From: CAYUNE01 sp964446115
GTDB taxonomy: Bacteria > Desulfobacterota > Desulfobulbia > Desulfobulbales > Desulfobulbaceae
Length of the DNA: 64,000 nt
Assembly (NCBI GenBank): GCA_964446115.1
Contig: CAYUNE010000042.1
Location: 44,199 to 108,198 of the forward strand
Direction: 5' to 3'
A program made the translations under genes and the position numbers. The notes under the pieces are model-generated. The model was not told the DNA's origin, did no database searches, and worked only from the letters and a program-made list of their open reading frames with translations. Below are positions 25,288 to 34,206 of this stretch, piece by piece. How positions within the stretch are numbered: position 1 is the first letter of the stretch; the number at the start of each line of letters is the position of its first letter.

Positions 25288-27036
25288 ATGACAGAAAATG
25301 GAAGCCAGCCCATGCAGACGGGTAAAGAAAGTGAAGATCTGAGTTTTGCCGAACTTTTTGAGCAGGAGGAAGCCAGCAAGGTCTACAAGGTAGGAGATGT
25401 CGCCGTCGGCACGGTCGTCGGTGTCAACAAGGATTACGTGCTTGTGGATATCGGCGATAAGGCCGAGAGTTATATTCCGATTTCCGAATTCAGCCCCGAA
25501 GATCAGGAAAACGGCATCAACATCGGCGACACCTTCGAGGTGTATATCGTCAGGAGAATCGAGGACGGCGGCCTCCAGCTTTCCCGTGAAAAGGTGATTG
25601 CCATTAAAGTCTGGGAAAAAATTGCCAGGGTCCAGGAGGAAGATGGAACCATTGAGGGCCGGATTGAAACCCGGGTCAAGGGCGGCATGTCGGTCAATCT
25701 GGGAGTGGCCGCTTTTCTGCCCTATTCGCAGATCGATCTGCGACCGGTCAAGGATCTCGACAGCCTGATAGGGCAGACGTTTGAGTTCAAGATTTTGAAA
25801 TTCAACCGCAAGCGCAACAACGTGGTCATTTCGCGGCGGGCGATCCTTGAGGAGGCCCGGGCCGAACTCAGAGCCAAGATGCGGGAAACCCTCCAGGAAG
25901 GCCAGGTGGTCAAGGGAGCGGTTACCAATATCACCGATTACGGCCTGTTCGTCGATCTGGGCGGCATGGACGGCCTCTGTCACATCACCGATCTTTCCTG
26001 GGGACGGGTTTCCCATCCCTCCAAGCTCTACAAGGTAGGGGACGAGATCGAGGTGAAGATTCTCAAGTATGACCGTGAAAACGACCGGGTCTCCCTCGGC
26101 GTCAAGCAACTGAAAGCGGATCCCTGGGAGTCGGTGCCGGAAAATTATCCGGTGGGCGAAAAGGTGTCCGGCAAGGTGGTCAGTATCACCGATTACGGTG
26201 TCTTTGTCGAGCTGGAAGAGGGTGTCGAGGGGCTGGTGCACATCTCCGAGATGAGCTGGTCCAAAAAGCCGCGGCATCCCTCCAAACTTGTCACCGTCGG
26301 TGACCGGATCGAGGTGCAGGTGCTCAAGGTCGAGCCGGAAACCAAGCGGATCTCCCTCGGCATGAAGCAGCTGCAGCCCAACCCGTGGGATCTGGTGGAA
26401 GAGAGTTATCCCATCGGGTCGATCATTGAAGGCAAGATCAAAAACATTACCGACTTCGGTATATTTATCGGTATTGAAGAGGGCATCGACGGCCTCATTC
26501 ACGTCTCCGACCTCTCATGGACGGAGAGAATCAAACATCCCTCGGAGAAGTTTTCCAAGGGTGAGACCATCCAGGCCGTTGTTCTCAAGATCGACAAGGA
26601 GAACGAACGTTTCTCCCTTGGCGTCAAACAGCTGCAACCGGATCCCTGGCAGGCGGCGAAGACCAACTATCCCACCGGTTCCGTGGTCGAGGGGACCATA
26701 ACCAACGTCACCGATTTCGGTGTTTTTGTTCAGTTGGAGGAGGGAATCGAGGGGCTTGTCCACGTTTCGGAGATCAGTCAGGAGAAAATTCAGACTCCGG
26801 TGGGCATGTTCAAGGTTGGTGATACGCTGAAGGCGATGATCATCAATGTCTCCGCCGGAGACCGTAAGATCGGGCTTTCCGTCAAGGCACTGGATGAAGA
26901 TCGGGAAGAGCAGGGATCGGCCGAAAAGGCTGAACAGAAGAAAGCCGCCAAGCCGTCTACCTTCGGCGACCTGCTGAAGGCAGCTGCAGACGGCCAGGGC
27001 AACAGCGCCGCACACGAGAAAAAGGTGGATGACTAA
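25288..27036 (+). CDS. rpsA: 30S ribosomal protein S1
   Basis: mRNA-binding ribosomal protein that helps load structured messages. ATG 25288, nine bases after AAGGAA, gives 582 residues; an upstream TTG at 25252 is less likely. Six S1 repeats are visible (about 31-100, 115-190, 205-275, 290-365, 378-450, 465-535), with the later four carrying the strong pattern ITDYG(L/V)FV...GLVHISE. The Lys/Ala-rich tail is disordered. The stop overlaps the ATG of the IHF-like gene by one base, as in the rpsA-ihfB arrangement of enterobacteria. Confidence 0.97.
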   Translation: MTENGSQPMQTGKESEDLSFAELFEQEEASKVYKVGDVAVGTVVGVNKDYVLVDIGDKAESYIPISEFSPEDQENGINIGDTFEVYIVRRIEDGGLQLSREKVIAIKVWEKIARVQEEDGTIEGRIETRVKGGMSVNLGVAAFLPYSQIDLRPVKDLDSLIGQTFEFKILKFNRKRNNVVISRRAILEEARAELRAKMRETLQEGQVVKGAVTNITDYGLFVDLGGMDGLCHITDLSWGRVSHPSKLYKVGDEIEVKILKYDRENDRVSLGVKQLKADPWESVPENYPVGEKVSGKVVSITDYGVFVELEEGVEGLVHISEMSWSKKPRHPSKLVTVGDRIEVQVLKVEPETKRISLGMKQLQPNPWDLVEESYPIGSIIEGKIKNITDFGIFIGIEEGIDGLIHVSDLSWTERIKHPSEKFSKGETIQAVVLKIDKENERFSLGVKQLQPDPWQAAKTNYPTGSVVEGTITNVTDFGVFVQLEEGIEGLVHVSEISQEKIQTPVGMFKVGDTLKAMIINVSAGDRKIGLSVKALDEDREEQGSAEKAEQKKAAKPSTFGDLLKAAADGQGNSAAHEKKVDD

Positions 27037-27320
27037 TGCTGAAACGTGACCTCGTCAATGAGATATCAAAGCGTCTGGATGGCCATTATTACAAGCAGGA
27101 TATCGCCCTTGCCGTGGATACGATCCTCGAGGAGATGGCCGGCGCCCTGGCGGCCGGGCGTCGGGTGGAGATCAGGGGATTCGGCAGTTTTTCCATCCGG
27201 GACCGCAAACCGCGAACCACCAAAAATCCGAAAACCGGAAAGGTGATGAATATTCCGGCCCGCAAGGCCCTGCACTTCACCATGAGTAAATCTCTCAAGG
27301 AAGCGCTCATCGCCAAATAA
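27036..27320 (+). CDS. ihfB: HU/IHF-family DNA-bending protein, IHF-beta-like
   Basis: A 94-residue DNA-bending protein. The family arm and core are clear: EIRGFGSFSIRDRKPRTTKN, then PKTGKVMNIPARKALHF with the intercalating-Pro context (NIPA). Location directly after rpsA (TAATG overlap) favours the IHF beta lineage over HU. IHF normally acts as a heterodimer with an alpha subunit encoded elsewhere. I cannot separate IHF-beta from an HU-like homodimer on sequence alone. Confidence 0.88.
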   Translation: MLKRDLVNEISKRLDGHYYKQDIALAVDTILEEMAGALAAGRRVEIRGFGSFSIRDRKPRTTKNPKTGKVMNIPARKALHFTMSKSLKEALIAK

Positions 27321-27424
27321 ACGGTCCGTGACCGGCCGGGGGCCGCTTGGGGCGGAGCATGCCGCAATCATAAATCCGACAGCGGAACCGCATGGAGATG
27401 TGGCCGGCCAGGGGGACCGGGGGA

Positions 27425-28078
27425 TCAGAGAAAGGGAGTGGTGTCGCCCTTTCCCTCCCGGAGAATTTCCGGATAATCGCCGATCAGCGAAATGACCGTG
27501 GAAGGATCCGGATAGACTGTTTCGCCGTCAATAATCAGGTCCAGTTGCCTGCCGTACAGTTCCTCCACCTCATAGGCTTCACTGAGGGGGGCATGGTCTC
27601 CGGTATCGGTGGTGGCACTGGTGTTGAGGATGGGATTGCCCAGGGCCTTGACCAGTGCCAGACAGATGGGATTATCCGGCACCCTTATTCCCACGGTCTT
27701 CTGCCGTGTCAGCATGATTTTCGGAACCAGCTTGGTGCCGGGCAGCACAAAGGTATAGGCGCCGGGAAGGTTCTTTTTCATCAGCCGGTAGGCGATATTG
27801 GAAACATGGCTGTAACGGGCGATATTTTTCAGGTCTGAGCACATGAAGGAAAAGGGCTTGTGCTTCGGCCTTTTTTTTATCTGATAGACCCGTTTGACCG
27901 CCCTGGAATTATAGATGTCGCAGCCGATACCGTACATGGTATCGGTGGGATAGCAGACCACGCCGCCGTTTCTCAGAATTTCCACCGCCTGCCCGATCTT
28001 ACGCGGCTCGGGATTTTCCGGATTGATGGACAGAAACAGGGGTTTTGCCGTTTTCTGGATTTTTTTTCTCTTTGCCAT
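27425..28078 (-). CDS. YrdC/YciO family protein, threonylcarbamoyl-AMP synthase-like
   Basis: A 217-residue Sua5/YciO/YrdC-domain protein. Signatures are the N-terminal GGVVCYPTDTMYGIGCD, KKRPKHKPFSFM and the phosphate-site VGIRVPDNP with ILNTSA later. TsaC (YrdC) members make threonylcarbamoyl-AMP for tRNA t6A37. The KRPxxKP form is common in the YciO paralogue, whose role is less clear, so a specific call is withheld. It is convergent with the IHF-like gene, and the region between them has no T-rich terminator. Confidence 0.87.
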   Translation of the reverse strand: MAKRKKIQKTAKPLFLSINPENPEPRKIGQAVEILRNGGVVCYPTDTMYGIGCDIYNSRAVKRVYQIKKRPKHKPFSFMCSDLKNIARYSHVSNIAYRLMKKNLPGAYTFVLPGTKLVPKIMLTRQKTVGIRVPDNPICLALVKALGNPILNTSATTDTGDHAPLSEAYEVEELYGRQLDLIIDGETVYPDPSTVISLIGDYPEILREGKGDTTPFL

Positions 28079-28502
28079 ACTTTGCCTGGTGTCCCGATGG
28101 AGGTTTTAAAAAAAACGACTAGAGCATGAATTGGCAGCAAAATCCATGAAAATATAGCGGAAATGTTTCTGTGACCGCAAGAAAAGGTTGCAGGATGCGT
28201 GCCGGTTCAGGAGCATGCCTCCGGTTTCGGCCAACCGTTCTTCCCCGGGGATTCGAAGTTTTCTTTTTTCCGTGAAGATGATACGCTGCGGCATCCTTCA
28301 ATGCCGTCCGGATCATCATGACCAATTACAGTTAGGAAGTATGATATACCGCATGATTACATACCCTGTGATTGGTTACCATTAAAGCACGATACGTCAT
28401 CGGCCGGCAACTCCTGTGGCTGGTCGGATTCTCCGCGCCATGATCACCGGCCCCGATTTGGCGGTCCGGTGAGGTTTTCATCAAATCCTGAGAGGTGATT
28501 TC
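28079..28502. other. Intergenic region upstream of guaB
   Basis: 424 bases between the YrdC/YciO start (leftward) and guaB (rightward), with no convincing gene. A TCACCGG/CCGGTGA hairpin (28444-28450 with 28466-28472, 15-base loop) lies about 30 bases before guaB and may shape the leader. I do not recognise a purine riboswitch core. Confidence 0.45.
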
Positions 28503-29966
28503 ATGTTTTCCGATGATATTCCCCCGGCATATACCTTTGACGACGTTCTTCTGGTGCCGGCTGCTTCGGAAGTATTGCCCTCCGAGGCCTCCCTGGTCAC
28601 CCGGCTTACCGATTCCATCACCCTCAATGCGCCGCTGGTCAGCGCGGCTATGGATTCGGTCACCGAGCATCGTACCGCAATTACCATGGCCCAGGAAGGG
28701 GCCATCGGTATCATTCACAAAAATATGAGCGTGGCCATGCAGGCGCGTGAGGTTGAACGGGTGAAGAAGTCCGAATCCGGTATGATCGTAGATCCGGAAA
28801 CCGTCACCGAGGATATGAGCGTTGCCGAGGTGCAGGCGATTATGAAGCACTTCAAGATCTCGGGGCTGCCGGTTCTGCGGGAGGAAAAACTGGTGGGGAT
28901 CGTCACCAACCGCGATCTGCGTTTTGTTTCCGACGATGAGTTGCGGGTCCGGGATGTGATGACCAGCAAGAACCTGGTCACCGCCCCGGTGGGTATCGAC
29001 CTGGAACACTCCAAGGCGCTCCTGCACGAACATCGTATCGAAAAGTTGCTGGTGGTTGACGACGAGGGCAACCTCAAGGGACTGATCACCATCAAGGATA
29101 TTGAAAAGATAAAAAAATATCCCCTGGCAGCCAAGGATTCCATGGGCAGGCTCCTGGTCGGGGCCGCCATCGGCGTCGGCGGGGATATGATGAAACGCAC
29201 CGAGGCCCTGGTCACGGCCGGTGTCGATGTCGTGGTCCTTGATTCCGCCCACGGCCACTCCGCCGGCGTCATCAACAGCCTGCGCGAGGTCAAGGCCGCC
29301 TTCCCGGATCTGCCGGTCATTGCCGGTAATGTTGCCACGGCCGAGGGCACCGAGGCCCTGATCAAGGCAGGGGCCGGGGCCATCAAGGTGGGGGTGGGAC
29401 CGGGTTCCATCTGCACAACCCGCATCGTTGCCGGGGTCGGCGTGCCACAGCTCACCGCACTGCGCGACTGCTGCCGCATGGCGGCCCGATATTCCATTCC
29501 GGTGATTGCCGACGGCGGCATCAAGTTCTCAGGAGATATCGCCAAGGCCATCGGTATCGGAGCGGATACGGTGATGATCGGTTCCCTGTTTGCCGGAACC
29601 GACGAGACTCCGGGCGAGACCTTTCTCTATCAGGGCCGCAAGTACAAGGGCTATCGCGGCATGGGTTCCATCGGTGCCATGAAGAAGGGCAGCGGTGATC
29701 GCTATTTCCAGGAAAACACCAGTTCCAAGCTGGTTCCCGAGGGCATCGAGGGCAAGGTGCCCTATCGGGGACAGCTCGCGGAAATCATCTTCCAGCTTCT
29801 GGGTGGCCTCCGTTCCAGCATGGGCTATATCGGTGCGGCAACCATTGGAGAACTGCACGCCAAGGCCCGCTTTGTCCGCATTTCCCCGGCCGGTCTGCGC
29901 GAGTCCCATGTACACGATGTCATCATCACAAGAGAGGCGCCCAACTACCGAACGGAAAGCCTGTAG
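28503..29966 (+). CDS. guaB: Inosine-5'-monophosphate dehydrogenase
   Basis: Oxidises IMP to XMP, the committed step of GMP synthesis. The 487 residues form a TIM barrel with a CBS pair inserted (about 95-205: MIVDPETVTED and ISGLPVLREEKLVGIVTNRD). The catalytic Cys is in GPGSICTTRIVAG, near residue 304. The flap region GMGSIGAMKKGSGDRY is present. GAGAGGTG precedes the ATG. guaA follows 63 bases later, making the usual guaB-guaA pair. Confidence 0.98.
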   Translation: MFSDDIPPAYTFDDVLLVPAASEVLPSEASLVTRLTDSITLNAPLVSAAMDSVTEHRTAITMAQEGAIGIIHKNMSVAMQAREVERVKKSESGMIVDPETVTEDMSVAEVQAIMKHFKISGLPVLREEKLVGIVTNRDLRFVSDDELRVRDVMTSKNLVTAPVGIDLEHSKALLHEHRIEKLLVVDDEGNLKGLITIKDIEKIKKYPLAAKDSMGRLLVGAAIGVGGDMMKRTEALVTAGVDVVVLDSAHGHSAGVINSLREVKAAFPDLPVIAGNVATAEGTEALIKAGAGAIKVGVGPGSICTTRIVAGVGVPQLTALRDCCRMAARYSIPVIADGGIKFSGDIAKAIGIGADTVMIGSLFAGTDETPGETFLYQGRKYKGYRGMGSIGAMKKGSGDRYFQENTSSKLVPEGIEGKVPYRGQLAEIIFQLLGGLRSSMGYIGAATIGELHAKARFVRISPAGLRESHVHDVIITREAPNYRTESL

Positions 29967-30029
29967 TTTTCACTTCCGGTCAACACCGCGTATCGGTCGT
30001 CAACCCAACCCGACACGGAGACGAACCCC

Positions 30030-31580
30030 ATGGATATTCATACCGAGAAAATCGTCATTCTTGATTTCGGCTCCCAGACCACCCAGCTCATTGCCCGTCG
30101 CATCCGCGAACAGAAGGTCTACAGCGAGATCCATCCCTATACCATCGATCTTTCCCGCCTGCGGGAGATGAAACCCGCAGGCATCGTTATGTCCGGCGGC
30201 CCGGCCAGTGTCTATGACGAAGACGCGCCGGTGAGCGATGCCGGTATCTATGATCTCGGCATCCCGATTCTGGGGATCTGCTATGGAGCCCAGCTGATGA
30301 TGCATCAACTGGGGGGACGGGTCGCCCGGGCCGATAAACGGGAATTCGGCAAGGCCGATCTCCATATCGTCGATCGCAAGGGGCTCTTTGCCGGTCTGGC
30401 CGCTGATGAAACCGCTTACCAGGTGTGGATGAGCCACGGCGACAGGATAGAAAAGACAGCTCCCGGATTCATCGCCACCGCCACCAGTGAACATTCTCCC
30501 TTCGCCGCCCTGCGACATGAGCGGAAATCCTTTGTCGCTGTTCAGTTCCACCCTGAAGTCGCCCATACGCTCATCGGCGTCGATGTGCTGCGCAACTTTG
30601 TTTTCGGCATCTGCGGCTGCCGGCCCACCTGGACCATGCACTCCTTCATCGATACCACGGTGCAAACCATCCGTGAAAAGGTGGGACGGGATCAGGTGAT
30701 CTGCGCCCTTTCCGGCGGGGTCGACTCTTCGGTGACCGCTGCTCTGGTCCACCGGGCCATTGGCGACCAGCTCACCTGTATCTACGTGAACAACGGCCTT
30801 ATGCGTACCGGAGAGACCGAGGGGATTCTCAACTTTTTCAGGGAAAAGACCGAACTGAACCTCATCGATGTCGATGCCTCCGACTATTTTCTGGATCGTT
30901 TGCAGGGCGTCATCGATCCCGAGGAGAAGAGAAAGCGCATCGGGATAGGCTTTATCAGGATCTTTGAGGAAGAGGCCCGGAAGCTTGGCGATGTGCAATA
31001 CCTGGCCCAGGGAACGCTCTACCCGGACGTGATCGAATCCGTGGTCTTCCGCGGCAAGGCTCCCATCAAGTCCCATCATAATGTCGGCGGTCTGCCCGAA
31101 CGCATGCAGCTTGACCTGATTGAACCCCTGCGTGAACTGTTCAAGGATGAGGTGCGTGAGCTTGGTCTGGAGCTGGGGTTACCCGAGGAAGCCGTTTTCC
31201 GGCAGCCCTTTCCCGGTCCGGGGCTGGGAATCAGAATCATGGGCGAGGTGACGGCGGAACGGTTGCGGGTTCTTCGCCGGGCGGACGTTATCGTTCTTGA
31301 GGAGATGAAGAACTCGGGCTGGTACCGCAAGGTATGGCAGTCGTTTGCCGTGCTGTTGCCCATCCAGACCGTGGGTGTCATGGGGGATGGCCGCACCTAT
31401 GACAACGTGATTGCCCTGCGGGCCGTGGACAGCCGCGACGCCATGACCGCGGACTGGTCGAAACTGCCCTATGAGCTGCTGGGAAGGATCTCCAGCCGGA
31501 TTATCAACGAGGTGAGGGGGGTCAACCGGGTCGTCTACGATATCTCCTCCAAACCACCCAGCACCATTGAATGGGAATGA
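30030..31580 (+). CDS. guaA: GMP synthase (glutamine-hydrolysing)
   Basis: Aminates XMP to GMP using glutamine and ATP. It has 516 residues. The class I glutaminase domain (about 1-195) has the nucleophile in GICYGAQLMMHQLGG and the His/Glu in FHPEVAHT. The ATP pyrophosphatase P-loop is LSGGVDSSVTAALVH (near 228). The C-terminal dimerisation domain ends in KPPSTIEWE, the invariant GuaA terminus. It lies in tandem with guaB. The end of the gene is followed closely by the NYN-domain gene. Confidence 0.98.
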   Translation: MDIHTEKIVILDFGSQTTQLIARRIREQKVYSEIHPYTIDLSRLREMKPAGIVMSGGPASVYDEDAPVSDAGIYDLGIPILGICYGAQLMMHQLGGRVARADKREFGKADLHIVDRKGLFAGLAADETAYQVWMSHGDRIEKTAPGFIATATSEHSPFAALRHERKSFVAVQFHPEVAHTLIGVDVLRNFVFGICGCRPTWTMHSFIDTTVQTIREKVGRDQVICALSGGVDSSVTAALVHRAIGDQLTCIYVNNGLMRTGETEGILNFFREKTELNLIDVDASDYFLDRLQGVIDPEEKRKRIGIGFIRIFEEEARKLGDVQYLAQGTLYPDVIESVVFRGKAPIKSHHNVGGLPERMQLDLIEPLRELFKDEVRELGLELGLPEEAVFRQPFPGPGLGIRIMGEVTAERLRVLRRADVIVLEEMKNSGWYRKVWQSFAVLLPIQTVGVMGDGRTYDNVIALRAVDSRDAMTADWSKLPYELLGRISSRIINEVRGVNRVVYDISSKPPSTIEWE

Positions 31581-31602
31581 GAGCGAGACAGGCGGATCTT
31601 AT

Positions 31603-32370
31603 ATGTTGAAGACGGGAATATATGTCGATGCCGAGAACATCAAGATGAGCGGCGGTTATGGCATGCGTTACGATGTGCTGGTGGAGCTGGCCAACCGGGA
31701 AGGCTCCGTATTGTTGCGGGCCAACAGTTATCTGGCCGAAGACCGCGACCGCACCAAACGGGATGCCGAATATCGGCAGAAAGTCTACTCCTATCATGAC
31801 ATCCTGCGCCAGTGCGGCTTTAAAATCATCAAGAAATATGTCAAACGGTTCCGCGATGATGAGGGTAATGTCACCACCAAGGCCAACGCCGATATGGATC
31901 TGGCCATCGATGCCCTGCTGCAGGCCAGAAATCTGGACCGCATTATCCTGCTCACCGGCGACGGCGACTTTATCCGCCTGGTGATCGCCCTGCAGAACAT
32001 GGGATGCCGGGTCGAGGTGATCGGCTTTCACAACGTCAGCAATGAGCTCAAGGAGGTGGCTGACTCCTATCTTTCCGGCTTCCTCGTACCCGGCCTGCTG
32101 CCCATCCAGGGAGACGATGAGGGCGTCTGGCAGCGGGGAACGGTGATCAACTACAATGCGGATCGCGGTTTCGGATTTTTCCGCTACTATCAACTGGACC
32201 AGGGCGTCCTTTCCCATGAAACCGTCTTTTTTCACTGCTCCAAATCACTCCTGGATTCGGATCACTATTTTCTGGACACCGCGCGGATCTTCGAGTTCCG
32301 CATCGTCGAGGATGTCTCCCACGATAATCGGCCCGAGGCTTTCGACATCCGCCTCGTTCAGGAATCATAA
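31603..32370 (+). CDS. NYN-domain (LabA/DUF88) nuclease-like protein with C-terminal cold-shock-like domain
   Basis: From ATG 31603 (after GGCGGAT; an in-frame ATG at 31567 overlaps guaA) the protein has 255 residues. The NYN/PIN-like domain (about 1-165) keeps the acidic metal-site residues in IYVDAENIK, ADMDLAIDALL and ILLTGDGDFIRLV. The C-terminal part (about 175-255) reads WQRGTVINYNADRGFGFFRY, with VFFHCSKSL after it, the pattern of a cold-shock/OB RNA-binding domain (GxVxxFNxxxGFGF, VFxH). A single-strand RNA endonuclease guided by its OB domain is a reasonable inference, with no target known. It lies 22 bases after guaA. Confidence 0.82.
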   Translation: MLKTGIYVDAENIKMSGGYGMRYDVLVELANREGSVLLRANSYLAEDRDRTKRDAEYRQKVYSYHDILRQCGFKIIKKYVKRFRDDEGNVTTKANADMDLAIDALLQARNLDRIILLTGDGDFIRLVIALQNMGCRVEVIGFHNVSNELKEVADSYLSGFLVPGLLPIQGDDEGVWQRGTVINYNADRGFGFFRYYQLDQGVLSHETVFFHCSKSLLDSDHYFLDTARIFEFRIVEDVSHDNRPEAFDIRLVQES

Positions 32371-32387
32371 AAAGGGAACCGGAGAAT

Positions 32388-32579
32388 ATGTGGAAAATTA
32401 CCGTTGATGGCGAAAAGTGCAACGGTTGCGGAGAATGTGCCGAAAGCTGTCCGGGCGAGGTGTACGAAATAGTGGAAGGCAGGGCAGTGCCCGAACATAC
32501 CGACGAGTGCCATGGCTGCCGTACCTGTGAAGCTGTCTGTCCGGAGGAGGCCTGTCTGGTTGAAGAGGAGCAGCTCTAG
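32388..32579 (+). CDS. 2[4Fe-4S] ferredoxin
   Basis: A 63-residue low-potential electron carrier. Two complete cluster motifs are visible: CNGCGECAESCP (C-x2-C-x2-C-x3-CP) and CHGCRTCEAVCP. It lies 17 bases after the NYN gene, so is probably in the guaB-guaA-NYN transcript. The electron partners cannot be told from context. Confidence 0.93.
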   Translation: MWKITVDGEKCNGCGECAESCPGEVYEIVEGRAVPEHTDECHGCRTCEAVCPEEACLVEEEQL

Positions 32580-32609
32580 GCTCTGCCGCCTTTTGTCGGG
32601 GCTATTTTT

Positions 32610-33428
32610 TTACAGAGAGGTGCGGCGTTGCTGCACCGTTACCCGATCTCCCACCCGGCAGGCGAGCAGTTTGGCGGCATTTCCGCGGTTGACGGCGATT
32701 TCGAGATAGTCGCGGCTGTCAAAGAGGGCGACGGCCTGCCCCTGGTCCTGCTCACTGTATGAATTGCTGATTTCATAGATGGTGTAATCGCCGATGGTGA
32801 TGGACGGCTCCCGGGATTGCAGGTGAGAGAGCAGGGCGTTACGGGAAATGGAGGTGCGTATATTTCCGAAATGATCCACGTGGATTACCTCGCCGATGAG
32901 CTGGCGACCGTCGCCGCTCACCTCGACTCCGGGCTGGGCCATCTTGACGCTGTCCTCCACCGAAATCGCCGGTCCCACAAAGGAGATATCCATACCGTCG
33001 GCCAGGGCTGCGGCAATGGGAGTCATGATGTCACGACCGTGAAAGGTGGAGCTTATGCGGTCGGTAAAGAGATCGAGATTGGTGACGTGATGGACGCGGT
33101 GTGCCCTGTCACCGGCGAGAATGGTGCTGAGGGTGCCGTTGTCCGGGGCGATGAAAAAGTGATCGTCACTCTCCACCGCCAGGATATTCCTGCCGCTGCC
33201 CACTCCCGGGTCCACCACCACCAGGTGAACGGTTCCCGCCGGGAAGTAGCCGTAGGCGGATTCGATGATAATGGAGGCATCCCGGATATCATGGGGCTGG
33301 ATGTTGTGGGTCAGATCAATGATGGTTGCCTGGGGAAATCGGCTGAGGATGACACCTTTCATGACACCGACATACTCATCCTGGAGGCCGAAATCCGTGG
33401 TCAGGGTAATGATTCCCGATGGCTTCAT
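32610..33428 (-). CDS. SAM hydroxide adenosyltransferase (DUF62 family)
   Basis: Hydrolyses S-adenosylmethionine to adenosine and methionine, by homology with the DUF62 relatives of fluorinase. ATG 33428 (protein begins MKPSGIITLTTDFGLQDEY) gives 272 residues; a longer in-frame start at 33518 would overlap the methyltransferase gene. Family motifs are TTDFGLQDEYVGVMKG, VVVDPGVGSGRNI, APDNGTLS, TFHGRDIMTP and the C-terminal-domain IHVDHFGNIRTSI. It follows the methyltransferase gene after 46 bases, likely at the end of the mltB-mltA-methyltransferase run. Confidence 0.9.
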   Translation of the reverse strand: MKPSGIITLTTDFGLQDEYVGVMKGVILSRFPQATIIDLTHNIQPHDIRDASIIIESAYGYFPAGTVHLVVVDPGVGSGRNILAVESDDHFFIAPDNGTLSTILAGDRAHRVHHVTNLDLFTDRISSTFHGRDIMTPIAAALADGMDISFVGPAISVEDSVKMAQPGVEVSGDGRQLIGEVIHVDHFGNIRTSISRNALLSHLQSREPSITIGDYTIYEISNSYSEQDQGQAVALFDSRDYLEIAVNRGNAAKLLACRVGDRVTVQQRRTSL

Positions 33429-33474
33429 GCTATTTTTGGTTTCTGGCAGATTTGCGGCAATCCCGAACGGGTTT

Positions 33475-34206
33475 TCAGCACTGCGGTTTATCGTCTGAAG
33501 ATGCGTTCTTCCGGTCAATATGACCCGCTGGGCGTGATTGGTAAAATTTTTCCGCTACTATTACACTAAAGCCCGACTTTTCGTCAAGGCCGGGTCGCGG
33601 TTTTTCCCGGTTTTTTAGATCATTTGGTTGCTGGTAAAGTGTCGACCAGCCGCCTGCCGTGGAAAAGCCGCTTTTGTTCAGCAGAGAGGTTGCCGCTTCG
33701 ACGGTGAGCAGACGGGCAAAGCGGTAATAGGGGTGCCCGGCCTTCCCCTTGGCCGTGAGCAGCTTGCCCCAGACGGAATCGGCAGGAATGATACCGAGAA
33801 TAAGGGTGCCATGGGGCCGCAGCACCCGGAAACACTCCCGTACCACGGCTTCGGGATCTGCCGTGAAGCAGAGGGTGAGAATCAGGTAGATGGTGCCGAT
33901 ACTGTTGTCCGCCAGCGGCAGATTTTCCCCCAGGGCCATGACCGGTCTCACCCCCCGGCCGGCGGCCTTGAGCAGCGGCGCCCCGGCCGGATCAATGCCG
34001 GTCTCTATGCCGAGAGCGGCGGCGAATCTACCCGGTCCGCTTCCCACTTCCACTCCGGGCCCGGTGCAATTCCCCCGGGCGGCTCGCAGGGCGGCCAGTT
34101 CAATTTCAAAGAGCAGGCTGTCGTCATACCAGGAATCATATTCATCCGCTCGTTCATGAAAGACCGCCGCGGTCTGTCGCCAATGTCTATCCTCTTGTTG
34201 TTTCAT
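33475..34206 (-). CDS. Class I SAM-dependent methyltransferase (Methyltransf_11 type)
   Basis: A 243-residue methyltransferase. Motif I is GVEVGSGPGRFAAAL (about 51-65), the acidic loop GIETGIDPAGAPL, the mid-domain MALGENLPLADNSIGTIY, and ECFRVLRPHGTLILG marks motif III. The substrate is unknown. Its start overlaps the end of mltA by 20 bases, and the SAM-hydrolysing DUF62 gene lies just downstream. That pairs a SAM user with a SAM degrader, perhaps only by operon accident. Confidence 0.85.
   Translation of the reverse strand: MKQQEDRHWRQTAAVFHERADEYDSWYDDSLLFEIELAALRAARGNCTGPGVEVGSGPGRFAAALGIETGIDPAGAPLLKAAGRGVRPVMALGENLPLADNSIGTIYLILTLCFTADPEAVVRECFRVLRPHGTLILGIIPADSVWGKLLTAKGKAGHPYYRFARLLTVEAATSLLNKSGFSTAGGWSTLYQQPNDLKNREKPRPGLDEKSGFSVIVAEKFYQSRPAGHIDRKNASSDDKPQC

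Noticed and set aside
25168..26502. Minus-strand open frame opposite rpsA
   Set aside because: It mirrors the repeated S1 domains in antisense and has no family features.
28079..28502. Short open frames in the gap before guaB
   Set aside because: None has a ribosome site or protein-like composition.
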